Below are positions 14,722 to 27,182 of a stretch of DNA of 64,000 bases, piece by piece. Origin of the DNA: Acanthaster planci (lineage: Eukaryota; Echinodermata; Asteroidea; Valvatida; Acanthasteridae). Location of the stretch: contig NW_019091362.1 of the NCBI RefSeq assembly GCF_001949145.1, positions 5,264,123 through 5,328,122 of the forward strand, written 5' to 3'. The translations under genes were made by a program, and so were the position numbers. How positions within the stretch are numbered: position 1 is the first letter of the stretch; each line of letters opens with the position of its first letter. The notes below the pieces were generated by a model. It had not been told where the DNA came from and made no database searches. It saw nothing but the letters and a program-made list of their open reading frames with translations.

Positions 14722-17700
14722 GTAAGGAACATTCACTTGTTATTTGATCAAATTTTCTGTGCATGCAGCTAGCTGAAGCTTTATATTGCCTTGTTACATA
14801 TACATGTCATGACATGTATGCGAATGTGCAAATAATTCTTTGAATCCTTCCATGCCAGTCTCTACATGTATATATCTTGGATGTGACAAGTTGAACAGCA
14901 TGATTGTGCCATCACATTACTTTATCTGTTGATTTGTATTAATTCTCTTACTACAGTTGTCTTTTTTGAAACAATCTTCCACAACTGAGAAGTAGGAAAA
15001 AAGGCCAGAATTATCGGCAAATTTTGTTACAAGATCGACATCTCTCTCAAAGATTGCACAATCATGCAGATCGACTAATTTTGCATGACATTTACATGTT
15101 ACCACGATAGAGGCTTATTAGTCAGAAATTGTAATCCCAAGCATGCCAAGGGGTCCTGGGGCTTGTGGGGAGGATAAAATGAAACGGTTAGAGGAAAAAC
15201 CCCAAACAAAGCTCCTGAGGTTAGGCCAGTGATTTTAGATTTATTGTTTCTTGTCAGAGCTGGCCTGTGATTTTGGCTCCGCATCAAATATTTCATTATT
15301 CATTATTTTTGATAAAAAGGCGAAACTTGATAGAAAAATTGTCAAACTCCCTACGGCCAAAGTTATGTTCTGGCAATTCCAGTCATCAGACCACAAAAAC
15401 CCTGAGCTTGAATGTCCATGGGCACCTTGTCAGCCTAGTAGGGCACCCAGTAGACAATGGAAGTCAAAACATCCCCCAATAGGTACCAAAAATTCAAGCC
15501 ATGTCTGAACCGTGCATGTCCAGTCCTACTGCAATCCCCGGTCTTGCACTAAGACTTTACCTCAGCAGAATCAACAACCACTCGGACGGCAATTCAACAG
15601 TCAAACAGCATCAGGCCAGCACACAATCATGAGTGACGGAGCCACACGCATGTGAAAACAGGATTATTTTTCATGATAGAAAATAATGAATAATGAAAAA
15701 AATGCATCTAAATTTGAAAACCCCTGAAAAATAACGATCAAATTTCATTCGCCTAAACCCACGGAATTGGGTAGGGACTGACAACCCAATTCACATTAAG
15801 CCTGGATGAAATATGAACACAGGTCACAGAGGTGGATGATGAGGAATGTAACACTTCACCAACCTTCTTGGAATCATACATGTACATTGTAACCATAGCC
15901 TTTCTGACAGGGTTACCATGACTCGAGTTAGTGAATTGACTCAAGTACAACTTGAGTCACAATTTTGGCAACTCGACTCACTACGTTACAATGACTCGAC
16001 TTAACACAAAAAACGAGTCACAATTTTTGCAACTCGATGCACTACGTTAAAATGACATTCTAACACAAGTGAATACATTACAGTGACTTGACTCGATTTG
16101 AGTCACAAAAACTAGTGACTCGTTACTCTGGGATATGAGTATACATGTGGCCGGAGTCTGCATGTAAGAGTTGTTTCAATTATTGCAACTACACAGTGTA
16201 TGTTAATGAGCTTTTACAAATACAGTCATGACATTAACAATACTATCAGGTGTCCTGTGTCATCACTGGATACCCTAATGTACTCTGGCAATTGTGTTAT
16301 TTACTTCATTAGATTACACTAAATTTCTGTGTTTTGTTTGTGACAGGAGACACTTCATCAGCTTGCATGCCTTAAAGGAGCACTTCCGAACCAAGCTGCA
16401 TAAAAGAAGGTAAAAACGCCTTTTTTATTACGCCCTGAATGTATACATACATGTGCACATCACACTGCCCACTGCAGACTGCAACACCTGAACACTGGAC
16501 CCACGTGGCTGATACTATTTGCTATGTTTTTCTCTCTTATACATGCACAATTAATAAGGATTGACTCAACTGCAAGTGTAGTTGGGAACCACTGCCAAGG
16601 TGGATGTAATAAGCATGAGCTGTGCAGTTGTAATGCCATTAAAGGTACATTTGGTTTCTCCAGAGGGGTTTGTTTTTTTATGTGAAAGTGGCTGCTATAG
16701 AATTTTGGCAATCTGCTCTTGAATTCTAACTCTTGAAAATGGGAACTCTGTTTCATTTTCAAATGCTGCCTGAAACCCTGCTGCTTGCATAAACACAGAC
16801 AAACTTGTATGTGATTATGCTAAAAAAAAATCTGTATGTGACTTAGGTCACTGCAAAAAAAACCAAAAAACCTCTATCTGGTCCAATTGCAGCTGCACTG
16901 CACAAGAAACTGGATACAAAATGGATGCTGTATTTAATGCCATGTATGTTACTTTCAGTTTCTCGCTTATGTGCACATTGTAATGTGAAAATCTTTCTGT
17001 ATCAACCAACTACGTGGATGGTGCCCTCTCTTGATGAAATTTCAGAGTGTTTTTTTTAAAATATGAGTGAGCAGAATAGGTAAAACCTTTTTCAGTAGTG
17101 GTAGGAATCGCACCACATGGAATGAATGAAATGTGTATTTATTATGGTGACCCAATGCATGTTGGTGATACACTTGAGTCCCTTTAATTTTGTCCAAATT
17201 TTTATTTTGCTTTATAAAAGAAGGCTTTTCTATTTGCTCTGAACAGTAACAAGAGGGGGCATGCTTTTTCAAAGCAGCCATGATTTTTTGGCGGGAACTC
17301 CCCACTTGTGCTGTATGTATGTGTGACCAATTTGTGTTGGCATATGTGGTCATCACCTCTTTGGTTTTCATCAGTGCAAAAGCCTGGTTGCAAAAAGAAT
17401 CCCACCAGCCCGTCTTTTCTTTGCTAGTGAAGCAGCACTTCGCCGGGGGGGGGCATCTGGCTGAGGCAAGTGTGGTGCAAAATCACCAAGAGATCCATTG
17501 TCCCTTCCGCAGCCGAGTAAAAAATCCCTACACTCGGCACCACCAAGAAACACAGAAAAGATGAAGAGAGAAGTGTGTCTGTTATAACAACAACATATTA
17601 GTAACCTGCACGGTTGATTTTTGATCACTGACAGATTAAAAGCTCTTGAGACAGAACCGTACACACAGAAGGAAGCTGAAGCTGCTGCTGGCATGGGGTC

Positions 17701-17785
17701 TTATCATCCTCCCAAACTGAAGAAGGTCACTACCCAGGAGGTAGTGGAAGATGAGAACATGGACTCTGCCATGACTGCTAAATAG
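14528..17785 (+). CDS. ZNF593: ZNF593/Bud20-type C2H2 zinc-finger protein (three exons)
   Basis: The coding exons are 14528-14721, 16347-16409 and 17635-17785. Both introns are phase 2 with GT-AG ends. Joined, they give 135 residues, almost exactly the length of human ZNF593 (134). Residues 1-30 are a very basic tail (R/K/H-rich), followed by the family's D-L-D-Q-I-H-E-D element. Then comes one unusual zinc finger, C61-x2-C64-x12-H77-x5-H83. The C-terminal part has [11 protein letters not shown] and A-G-M-G-S-Y, the family's best conserved block, and ends in an acidic tail. In yeast the homologue Bud20 is a shuttling pre-60S ribosome export factor. Human ZNF593 is nucleolar and was also described as a modulator of Oct-family DNA binding. 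Identity rests on the whole architecture and is very secure; function in this animal is inferred. The start is the first ATG in the open exon and gives the expected length. An AATAAA lies 365 nt after the stop. Confidence 0.95.
15735..15880 (-). mobile_element. Degenerate tRNA-derived SINE fragment
   Basis: Read on the minus strand this matches the clearer SINE at 52105-52432 over its central part. Both share CCTCA..TCCACCTCTG, then GTGxATTGGGTT.TCAGTCCCTACC, then ATTCCGTGGGTTT. The B-box region has decayed in this copy. It lies inside ZNF593 intron 1, opposite to the gene. Confidence 0.65.
15918..16130. repeat. GAGTC/GACTC-rich tandem repeat with AP-1-like sites
   Basis: About two and a half units with a period near 61 bp. 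GAGTCACAATTTTGGCAACT at 15954 recurs as GAGTCACAATTTTTGCAACT at 16015. The block holds many GACTC/GAGTC pentamers. Three of them are perfect AP-1-type heptamers: TGACTCA at 15937 and TGAGTCA at 15953 and 16099. It lies in ZNF593 intron 1. It could be an enhancer or just a minisatellite. Confidence 0.75.
16347..16409 (+). CDS. ZNF593: ZNF593 exon 2 (63 nt)
   Basis: Opens after a TGACAG acceptor and finishes the Ala codon begun in exon 1. It carries R-H-F-I-S-L-H and the two zinc-binding histidines (K-E-H and K-L-H-K). The donor is GTAAAA, again phase 2. It is a microexon-sized piece recognised because it completes the finger in frame. Confidence 0.92.
17635..17785 (+). CDS. ZNF593: ZNF593 exon 3 (terminal)
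   Basis: Starts after CACTGACAG, completes an Arg codon and encodes the conserved E-P-Y-T-Q-K-E-A-E and M-G-S-Y-H-P-P elements. It ends with an acidic tail and TAG at 17783-17785. Confidence 0.94.
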
Positions 17786-18149
17786 GAACATGGAAGGAGA
17801 CACCAGTTGGTGGGAAATTTATTGAAGCGGAACTCTGGGAAATGAAGAACATTTGTTTAGCCCATTCAGACAGCATGTTCTGTTTTCCTCTTTGAACTAA
17901 ATCAATATTGGAATTTTTATTGGAAAGTGAAATATGATACTGTACCAGGCATAGTTCTTTTGGGCCTGTTTCGTAGGTTTTAATTGTGCACTGTGAATGC
18001 ACACTGCATTAACCCTAATAGATCTGGGAGGGTGGAATCCCCCTTCAACTTTTTTCCAATATCGCTGCAGTGCATTTTTTTCAGAGGTTAAGCCTTTTAG
18101 AGTTTCTTGAGTAAATCTTTGCACTCATTTGGAAACCATATTTGCAAAC

Positions 18150-18155
18150 AATAAA
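18150..18155 (+). terminator. ZNF593: Candidate poly(A) signal of ZNF593
   Basis: AATAAA 365 nt downstream of the ZNF593 stop, the first canonical hexamer I see after it. Confidence 0.5.
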
Positions 18156-18674
18156 GATGTATACCTTTTCCACTGCGGTGCTTCGAACTTCAAATAACCA
18201 TAACAACAAAAACACATGAGTTTAAACTTTACATTTGTAATAATGAAGAATATGTGTATAAGCATGCCAAGTTTTTTAAAACATCGGGTTTGGCTCAGCC
18301 GATTTCGGGGGGGGGGCAAAATCTCTTTTTGAAGGTTAATGGGATTGTCTTTAAAACTGCTTCTAGGAAATTAAAGTATTTAAAATTGAAGTAATTTCCT
18401 AAAACCCTAGGACTTCTAGTCTCGAAAAGAGACGGGCGTGTCAAAGATCAAACCTGAGACTTGTCACAATCAGTGTTGACATCTACATTTTCTGTTTTTG
18501 TTTCATGATGCTAAACTTCCCCGGCTCTTTTTTGCGCTGATTGTACTCAGTTGGTCAGCTGTTAGATTTGTTTTTAATCTCCTCTCTGAATAAAGACAAG
18601 GAGACTCTCGAAATCACACGAAAACATGTTATATTTAATTCCAAGTGGTCATGATAAAAATTCTTAATGAAAGC

Positions 18675-18680
18675 TTTATT
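18675..18680 (-). terminator. Candidate poly(A) signal of the 309-codon gene
   Basis: TTTATT on the plus strand, so AATAAA on the minus strand, about 72 nt after the minus-strand stop at 18752. The short spacing fits a compact 3' UTR. Confidence 0.5.
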
Positions 18681-18751
18681 AGTTAGAAATGAATCAACCA
18701 TTTAGTTTTAAAATAATTTGAATAATTGCCAATAAACGATGTCGAGGTTTC

Positions 18752-19681
18752 TCAGTGTTCATTTGGAGTCATCATCTGCATTCTGGATGGTCCAATTTCC
18801 GAATTGGGTGGCACAGACGGTTCGTCGTCGAAGTAATGATATGGTCTGAACAAAGGTGACAACCCTCTACCTGGCCACTCGCGGTCCAGCCTGTCAGGCC
18901 CACGATCCTCGAGCATTATCCTGCTTGAAGAGATGACAGACTCCAGGCTGTCCTCCCCACCGGACGCCCCTGCGGACGTTGAGGGGGCTTGTAGTGGCTC
19001 GATGCGAGGCCTGGAGTTCCGCTGGACATAGTGGTCCAACTGAACCGAGCCGTTGATTTTTCCCGAGTACGAGAGCTTCGTCTGGGTGTACAGCTGCGTT
19101 GGGCAGGGACCTCCGCGGTCCACCCTACGAACCTTGGGGAACATTTGAGGTATGACGATGTTGTCATCGTTCCGTTTGATCACTTTCCCGGGCGGGAAGG
19201 AGTGATGACTTCCCCTTGTCAGTAACACCGGCGGGTCCTTTCTCCGTCGGTAGGACTGTCGTTTATGATTATCCGGCCTGCCTTCCCTGGAGTCGCTCGG
19301 TTTCTTACGATTCACGAGAGTCGCATTTGTCGTGTACAAGGTTCTCGAGCGTTTGAAGTCATTCGTGGAAGATCCCCGAACCAATGGGTAACGCGCGGAT
19401 AGTGCAGCCGACAGAGCTGCAACGCCATCCTCCGGCCGGCTCTTTGTCGTCACCAGGGGACTTCTCTGCTTGAGAAACACGGGTCGGTTCATCGGTGGTC
19501 TGGGATTGTCCATTTTGTGCCGTGTGCCTGATTGGCATGTGACGGCCAGTGCTTGTCCCCGACCCTGTTCGTCGTCAAGTCGGGATGATTTGGGGTCCCA
19601 GTCCGGGAATGAGACACACTTAACCGATGGCTTGCGGGTCGTTGGCGGCTGAATCGGCGGGAGAGGCTTGCTTCTCAGCAT
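18752..19681 (-). CDS. Uncharacterised basic, probably disordered protein (309 aa)
   Basis: A single long frame from ATG at 19681 to TGA at 18752, with an in-frame TGA a few codons upstream of the ATG, so this start is firm if the frame is used. A pyrimidine-rich CTTTACAG on the minus strand (about 19735-19751) could be the acceptor of a 5'-UTR intron. I do not recognise the protein. Residues 1-18 are proline-rich. K21-C-V-S-F25 fits the RVxF motif for docking to protein phosphatase 1. Residues 107-147 are K/R-rich. A segment with R-R-V-D-R-G-G-P-C-P near 185-194 is followed by a Y/Q-rich stretch. The tail is acidic with E-W-P-G-R-G and Y-H-Y-F-D-D. No membrane segment, signal peptide or catalytic motif is seen. 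Length and GC-rich coding bias in AT-rich DNA argue for a real gene. The RVxF match could be chance. Confidence 0.75.
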   Translation of the reverse strand: MLRSKPLPPIQPPTTRKPSVKCVSFPDWDPKSSRLDDEQGRGQALAVTCQSGTRHKMDNPRPPMNRPVFLKQRSPLVTTKSRPEDGVAALSAALSARYPLVRGSSTNDFKRSRTLYTTNATLVNRKKPSDSREGRPDNHKRQSYRRRKDPPVLLTRGSHHSFPPGKVIKRNDDNIVIPQMFPKVRRVDRGGPCPTQLYTQTKLSYSGKINGSVQLDHYVQRNSRPRIEPLQAPSTSAGASGGEDSLESVISSSRIMLEDRGPDRLDREWPGRGLSPLFRPYHYFDDEPSVPPNSEIGPSRMQMMTPNEH

Positions 19682-22600
19682 AGTTCCATCTCGGTATCAT
19701 CTAGCGTCGTTATGCTTGTTCAGATACATACTTCCTGTAAAGTTGCAAAACGAAAAGACATTCTTAAGTCCATCTGAAATATTTGACGCTTGTGTCCCGG
19801 ATCAGTTATTTTACAAAATGATAACATGACATTATTTTATACACAAAAATTTTATGATGCGCGCAGATCTTGCAGTTGTTCCAATTAGCTTACTCGTGGT
19901 TAGAAATGCTGAAACGGTTTGTTTCTGGGAGATCGTCCCCCCCCTTTTTTTAAGTCGTAAAGACGCTTGGCTTCACTGAATACTTATTGTCTCCACGCCC
20001 TCTTAAAAGTATTCAATGCGCTTGAGATACATGCCTTCCCAACAAGGCAAATGATACCTGTTTTTTTTCTTTTCTGGAGAAAGTAGTCTTGCCACATCGT
20101 TGTCGAGAATCTTGACAACTTACTTTGTTGTCGGCTCTTACAGACTCTGTAGCCCGGGGGGAAAATGATAAATAGTTTTTTATTGCTTGCTAAAAGCTTC
20201 TGAATTAGGCTGTCGACCACAACACGAAAAGCAAATCTTTGGTTTGTTCCCTTGCTCAAATACGCTAACAACTCCATTTCCTGGGTTTCTATGTGTGACC
20301 AGGGATGTTTTGAGGGATTTTTTCCAGCGAGCCGCGAAAAAAGGTCAACATAATAGCTTGCCACCGGGGCTGACCGGCATTCATTTTGATTGATTGAAAA
20401 ACGAGGTACTCTAATTGCTTTTGACACGGGACTAGAGAATGTGCCTGTGTAAAGATACTTGAGCTCCCATAGGATGTGAGTAAATTTAGACATTTTAACC
20501 CTCGGTCCTTGATTAAATAATGTTGAAACATGCCACACTGATAAAGACACTTTATAGAAGCGTGGATACATCTGAAAGTAGTCTTTGGTCACAATTACAG
20601 TCTTTAATAGATAGAGAAGAATAGTTTTGATATTGTTGAAGCATACGCAGCTCATGGAGCATCGAAGCCGAACATTTTGCAAAGTAACTGTGGGAATTTT
20701 TCCTGAACATTAATGGGGACAGTTTAAACCAAACTTCTTAATTATCATTGTAATGACTTTCAACTCATTGACTAGTGAGAAGTTCAACCAGTTAAAGAGC
20801 TAAACCATGGATAGATTTTGTTTAGCGCCCGTAAGCTCAGGGAGAAGTGATTCCTGAGGATAGCATGGCAAGTTGGTCACAGGATGTCAAAAATACTGGC
20901 TGAAACAATCTAGTAAACAATACTCGTAAATGTTTTGAGACGTAGAAAAATATCTCGAAAACTTCTCAAAGCAGGTGAAACATGTACATTTGTTCGTTAC
21001 AAATTGCTTTTAATGCAAAAGTCAATATTTATAGGGCTTTTGTGGTTTATAGTTTGTTAAATCTAGCAAGATACCACATTCCACCTAATAGTTTCAGCAC
21101 TGAAGATCCAGCAGTTAATTCAAGTTCAGTTGCACGCTCTTTATGATTTGAAATTATCCCACGGTTATTCAAAGGCATGGTGATTTTGATAAGTAGAATC
21201 TACATGCATGGTGCAGACTTGAACCCTGTCCTATCTCTGACAATGCTCACCTTGCGTATTATTATGAATTGTTATTATTCACCTTTGTGTTATGATCTGT
21301 GAACTGTCCTCAAACCCAGCTTTATCAAATGTTCATATTTTTAATGCCTGTGTTTTCATAACCACGAGAGAGAAGTGTTCTCCCAGCGTGCCATATTTTC
21401 GTGCAAAATATCATAAAGAGTTATTCATGATGTACTTTAGCTATCTCTGAAATTGAAATTTAATTTGCGGTGTCTGGGTTTCAACTCGTGCATTCTCTAT
21501 TTGAGTGCTTAGTGCGCCCAGTTTTTTTTTAATGCCTGAAATTTAGCGTTGTGTTTTGGTTACATTGTACTTGGTTATAATAGTCTTAGAAATGATAGCG
21601 CGAAGAGTAGGGCCTACTTCTGTGGCATGTGGAGGGTAAGGATAGAAAACACATTTCCGCAAGTTCGAAGTGAAATGATTTACCTGAGAGTCGAGACGAA
21701 AAGAAGGTGGATTACATGCGAGGAATCGAAACAAAATGCGTCCAGTAACAAACCTGACCACTGAAAGCAAATATACTTTGCCCTTTTTCTGATATGAAGT
21801 GTTTATTCAATGATTTGCTCTGTTTGAAGATAGATGGCTCTGTGTCTTCTGAGGATAATACTTTTGGCAGCGAAATAACAAAGTTTCAAAGTCGTGTCGA
21901 CTGGAACAACGAGAGGGAGTAGAAAAACAAATATTTCCAAAAGCTAAATGTATCAAGAAAACTTGAATGCAGTAAAACTTAGAGTAAAAGATCGACGATT
22001 TTGCTGAAGCTGGTGTGTTTATATCATATATTTATGAATATTTACGCTCAAAACAATTGCTTTTGCGGTTTGAACTAAATACCAGGCACATGATGAGTTT
22101 CAACGTTTGAAGTACGTTTTGTCCCACCATGTCTGAAATACATTAGTACACTTTGAAAGTGTCAACTCCAATTCGTCTTGAATAAAAAAAGCCTTATTCT
22201 GTATCAGGCATCGAATAGCCTGCGTTAGTGAAGGGAAGAAAGTATAATAGTGCTGTAAATACATAATGGCTGAACATTGACTAGTCTGCAGTAAATTCGA
22301 AATGCCCACCTTTTGAAGTAATTAGCATTGCAAATCAATGGACGAATCGTGTTCGGGTGATGAGCTTGTTGAGCATACCGTGTCAACACCCTGATAAAAA
22401 CTGAAGGAGTTGCACTTCAAACCCGCTCTGCGTGTTGATGGTACATGGTTACCGCGTTTGGGAGACACCAGCAAGCCAAGGGGAATTGTTTCATAGCGGT
22501 CTCGTGGCAGGCAGTCGTGGAGCCGGGGCCAGGCTGTGAATCGGAACACCGATCGGCGGTTGGTATGAGACACCTCCTGTAATCAGCTACAGGCGGGCCT

Positions 22601-25600
22601 TGCGTGGTTTTCGTCCTTAGAAGTGGCGGAGTCGTGACATGTGAATAGACGGTCCTGTGAAGGCGGATGATTTGGCTCATTTTACTGAGCACAAACCGGG
22701 GTGTAATCGCCTTACGAGCTGATACCACTGTTTGTCTGTTTAAAGCTCTACTCTTAAATAAGCTGATACGGCAATCAGAGACCCAACATGTGCCATGTAA
22801 TGGACTAAAATCTTTATTATCCATGATTACCATAATCCCTCTCAACGCAAACTCTAAGCAAATCAGACGTCAGAAGTTGGTCAAAAGTGAAACTCTGTTT
22901 CGCACAACGGCTGTTCCATGTAGACTTTAGCTGACTAAATGACAGCTTCATCGACGTATGTTTGAAATGAACAACGAGGAATCATTTTAATTTGAAACGC
23001 ATTTCTTAGCTTAATTAACTAACGAATTCCTTTTATTAACATTTTGGCTACAAATGAAAGGATCAAAGTACACATATACACACATGTACATGTATATCAT
23101 TGTGGATCTGAAATTTGTGGTGTGGGGTTCGCTATAGCCTAGGTCAAACAGCCGTGACGTATTTAAATTCTACAATTATTATCAAACCTTGCCCCCGTTT
23201 GTGCCCCTGGTGCGCTAAATTCTTTCTGTAAACTGTCTCCCATGGATACCACTCAGTCTTAACTGCTCTTTTGTTCTGCCGACAATACAAATGGCACGAG
23301 GTCGTTTGCAGTGCACACCGACCGTTCTCAGTTTGTTTACCAATCATTTCAGGCTACTGGAAAATAAAACAAAATGGTGAACCAAAGCTGCAAAAGAGGC
23401 CAAGATAACTTTTCCTTACTGCAGACTTGTCGTTAAATAATTTGAGAGGTCCGCCGGAGATTTTTTTAAATTTTGCCCCTAATTTAGATCTCGACCATAG
23501 GGTAAATGCTTTCATTGAAACATTGCAGTGCCTCTGTCGCCCCATCGGAGAACGAGCTAACAAATTCTAATAATGCTAATATTTCACGCCATCATGCGTC
23601 CATGAATCAGCACTTTCAATGCAAGGCAATTCAAAGCAAATGAGCAGCCCTTGTCGAAAAAGATGATATTCCGCGAGGATGGTAGGTCGAAGATTCGTCA
23701 AAACCTCGTAAGAGGTTTCTACGGATGGTGTAACTGAGCCGCACAGTTCTGGTAACAGGATAATTTAAACGATTGCGGATTCTGCACGGCCTCTTCGTGG
23801 TTCTGTCTACTGGTACTATCAAACCATTTGGACTCGTTTATCTCTTCGCACCTTGCAAAGTATGCCACAAGCCACCGTGCTTCCCATGGAGTGTATCAAT
23901 CTAACGGTAGTCTCTCGTCATATATCGACAGACGTAAGATTGGTTAACTCGGTCAGTGGTTCAGGCCTTATTGTCATTTATTTTTGTGCAGCTAGAGAGG
24001 GTGACGTATTTCAACATGTACGATGCTATAAATACATGAAAGCCTGCTATATTACATATACATGTAATGCTTTCTGGGCCACAGCAATAAAATTAACAAG
24101 TTCTTTGGACAGAACCAAGTATATGGCACATCGTGGACACATTAGTTTGGCTGGGCTGGCGTTAATCAAATCACATGCCATCGTGCGTAGTGATAAAAAT
24201 CTTCAAATTTGAGCTTTTTTAAAAGTTGCTCCCGTCTATATATGTAAAACCCACATGTTGGGCATACAATCTCATCAGAATCTTTTGAATATTGTTGTCA
24301 TACACGAGCCCTTTGAAATAGGAAATTTTCACTGCAACTTAACGTTATTAGTACATGTACCAGTGTTGCACTGTTCTGACAACACACCTGCATTGGATGG
24401 GCCACTTAATACGACCAAACTAATGAGCCAATCAAGACATTTTGCCTGCCTGACCGGTCGTAACACGTGCGTAGATCAGCTAACCACATTAATAAAATTG
24501 GGGGTCTCTAGCATTGACAGGCGGGTGAATCCGAGAAAGTAAAACGCCTGTTCATTACAGTTCTTGTGGCAGTCATACGTCTTCACGTCATACACGTCCA
24601 TGGCAAGATGTAGGAATAAAGCCCTTGTACTCGTAGGATGTACGAATCATAGGACAAGCTGAGAGCTAATCAGCCTGGCGCAGCGCTGGCTTTGTCTACG
24701 ATTACGTTGGGACGGTGGGGTGGAATGACACTCACTGTAATGGGAATTATTGGATCTTGCTCCAACACAAGAGGTATTAAAACGACATGTTCTTTCCGTG
24801 TACATGTACATTTGACATTTTAATCCGTGACCCATGGTTGATGACGAACCCCCGTCGTGAAAAATTCATCGGAAGGCCAACTGACCGCGACAGGAAAGCA
24901 TAAAGTCCGGCCCTCGTGTGAAGAAACTGGACATCGCCGAGGGCAATCCCCGAGGGGAATTGAAAAAGAAAAATGAGACAAAAGGGGAAAGAAACGAAAA
25001 AAAAATAATAAAAAGGGGGCTCACTGAACACTGTGATTGAGACTTTCGAAATCTAAAAATTAATCAGTTTGAAAGCTCACACCAGAACATGGGAATAGAC
25101 AGAGAAATTTCCATATTACATTTGGGTTACTAATATTTACGTGGGCCGCCATGAGACAGGGTGAAGCGGATACTATAGCACTGAGGAATATGTTGAGTGT
25201 CACGGTTTCTGAAGCACTCAACATCTACCCGCAGTGCCGCTTCACAAAAACGTAAAGGCCCTTATCGAATTAAAGTAGAAGGAAATTTTCCATGTTTCTA
25301 TAGGATAAATAGCAGTTGCTGATATGCTTTGAAAAACCCACTTCAAAAATGTTCCTTCTTCTTTGGGGTTGTTTCCTAGGCCTAACTGTAGCTTTTTGGT
25401 ACATGTACATGTATCGCCTTGCCGGGGGGGGGTGAATCTTCCCAATTTATTTCTCAACGCATCACGAATCATCGATCCGGCCCGTCATTGTTCGCGTCAA
25501 CACAGCGGATCCCGTACACACAGAAAAGCAGATTCACCGTCAACCAGTGTACACACGGGATCAATGCGATTCTAGTTGCTAGCGAGTCCCGTTACCAAGC

Positions 25601-27101
25601 AGGGGCGCGCGGTGTCAAAAGGTTCACCTTCGGCGTTGCGAGGTCTGTTGTTTGCCGACGGGGGGACAATAGAGCAGTACAAGCCCGAATATTGATCAAC
25701 ACCACAATCTGAATTCTTGTAGGAATTTTAGCCGAATCTGTGAAGCAAAATTTCTACAGTCACACACAGTAGGACATCAGTTAACCGTACTTCGTTGAGC
25801 ACAGTATGGTCCAACTGAAATCATGTAGAATATGGTCAAAAGAAAGAAAGGGGTAGATTGTATCATCGACGACAACAACCGAAATGTGTCGGCCGAGATG
25901 AAGCAATGACGCGGTACGTATGAGGCATTGTGATATGAGCTGTGGTTTCGTGAATGGGTACTAATCATCCATGATTCTACATGTCCCGTACATGAATACG
26001 GTCGTTGTATTTCTTAAAAAAATGTAGCGCATCGAAGCTGGTATCTTTTTTTTTAAAGTTAGACCCTCTATCTGCGACAGTGCAATATGCTCGTTCCAAC
26101 GACTGTTACAGAGAGGGCTCATTTATCGAGTAAATGACCTGGCAGTGAAGCTGGTACAGAATGGACAAGTATACTACGAGGTGGTGTGTCCTCCATAGTA
26201 CTTGTAGGTCTATTCGGAAATGACATAGGCGATGATTTTGCGCTTTCAGGGTACTCAACGGATACTGTATTTATCTGTGTCATGCACGTTGGAAAGTTCG
26301 GGTGGAGAGGGGGTTTTTAAGTGTTGACGTGCAACAATGTGCATTAAATCGCTTCAACAGAACTAACAGGTACTTCCAATAAATTTCTCCCATGATTGAC
26401 ATGTATTTTTTTATTAATTTGTAAGGTTATGCCATGTGCGCTTCGTGACCCTTCATAGTTTGTTAGGAAGTACTGTTGTCACACAAATTTCAGCTTTGTA
26501 AAGTAGGGAGCAGGAAAAATTGAAAGCTTACATTGAGTGCGTCGAAGAAAAGATTTTTTTCACAGGCTATGTGTGAAATCAACGTTTTATGACCTTAAGC
26601 AAATAATTCTTGTTTGTTCGGAAGAGATGAAACCTTTAAACATGAGCCATTGCAAATGTGTTTAAGCGAATACCCAGTTTGGATAGAATCCAGCGAGGTC
26701 TAAATAAGTTGTGAAGCACAATGCACTGGAGGCCCTGTCATGCAAGAAGTGGTATGGTGGATAATACAATCAGTTCAAACTTTCACTTGGTAGTACATGT
26801 ATTAAGGATCGGTGTTTTTCGCTCTGAAAGCGAGTTTACGATAAAAGTGAAGGATTTGCTGTTGTGTTCGGATTGTATTTAATGATGCGTTTCCCACTAC
26901 CTGGCTTGTGACATAAGCTTAAATATCCCCGATAACAATAGTACAATTATTATGTTTAAATTCCAAGAGGAGTATTTTTTATACAAATCTCTTTTTGTTT
27001 TTCATGTTTGCAAAAATTGATGGACTTCTTGTTGATGAAAATATTTATACCCTCGTGAGAAATTATTTTGTTTTCTTTTGTCTATTTTGTAAAACATGCA
27101 G
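19682..27101. other. Divergent intergenic region without recognisable genes
   Basis: About 7.4 kb between the divergently oriented 309- and 532-codon genes, so promoters of both should lie here. Open frames are scattered and show no family motifs. A strong hairpin is present at 25161-25245. ACATGTACATGT words occur near 23085, 24800 and 25400. A T-rich acceptor ending at 27101 suggests that an upstream non-coding exon of the 532-codon gene is somewhere in this interval. Confidence 0.5.
25161..25245. repeat. Imperfect inverted repeat (hairpin)
   Basis: The arms pair as GTGAAGCG with CGCTTCAC, GCACTG with CAGTGC and ATGTTGAGTG with CACTCAACAT. The terminal loop is about 15 nt, there is one ~9-nt bulge on the left arm, and there is one asymmetric internal loop. 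That makes 24 paired bases. It could be a pre-miRNA-like hairpin or a fold-back element relic. The large bulge is unusual for a Dicer substrate. Confidence 0.6.
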
Positions 27102-27149
27102 ATTCGAGATTTCCTGGAAGAATACCCGAAATTTAAAGGTTTTTCCTTA

Positions 27150-27170
27150 ATGACTGGCATCGATGACTGA
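27150..27170 (+). promoter_or_regulatory. Short upstream ORF before the 532-codon gene
   Basis: A six-codon ATG...TGA frame ends 12 nt before the main ATG, in the same frame. It lies within the probable 5' UTR if the acceptor at 27100-27101 (T-rich tract, ATGCAG) is used. It could lower translation of the main frame. Confidence 0.4.
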
Positions 27171-27182
27171 CAGTATCTTTCA

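Larger units (their letters stand above)
17786..18751. other. Convergent spacer between ZNF593 and the minus-strand gene
   Basis: AT-rich sequence between two convergent genes. Apart from the two candidate poly(A) signals and a G8 run near 18308-18316, I see nothing in it. Confidence 0.6.

Noticed and set aside
22417-22845. A 142-codon minus-strand frame
   Set aside because: It has no recognisable domain or splice context and contains overlapping equally open frames; not enough to call a gene.
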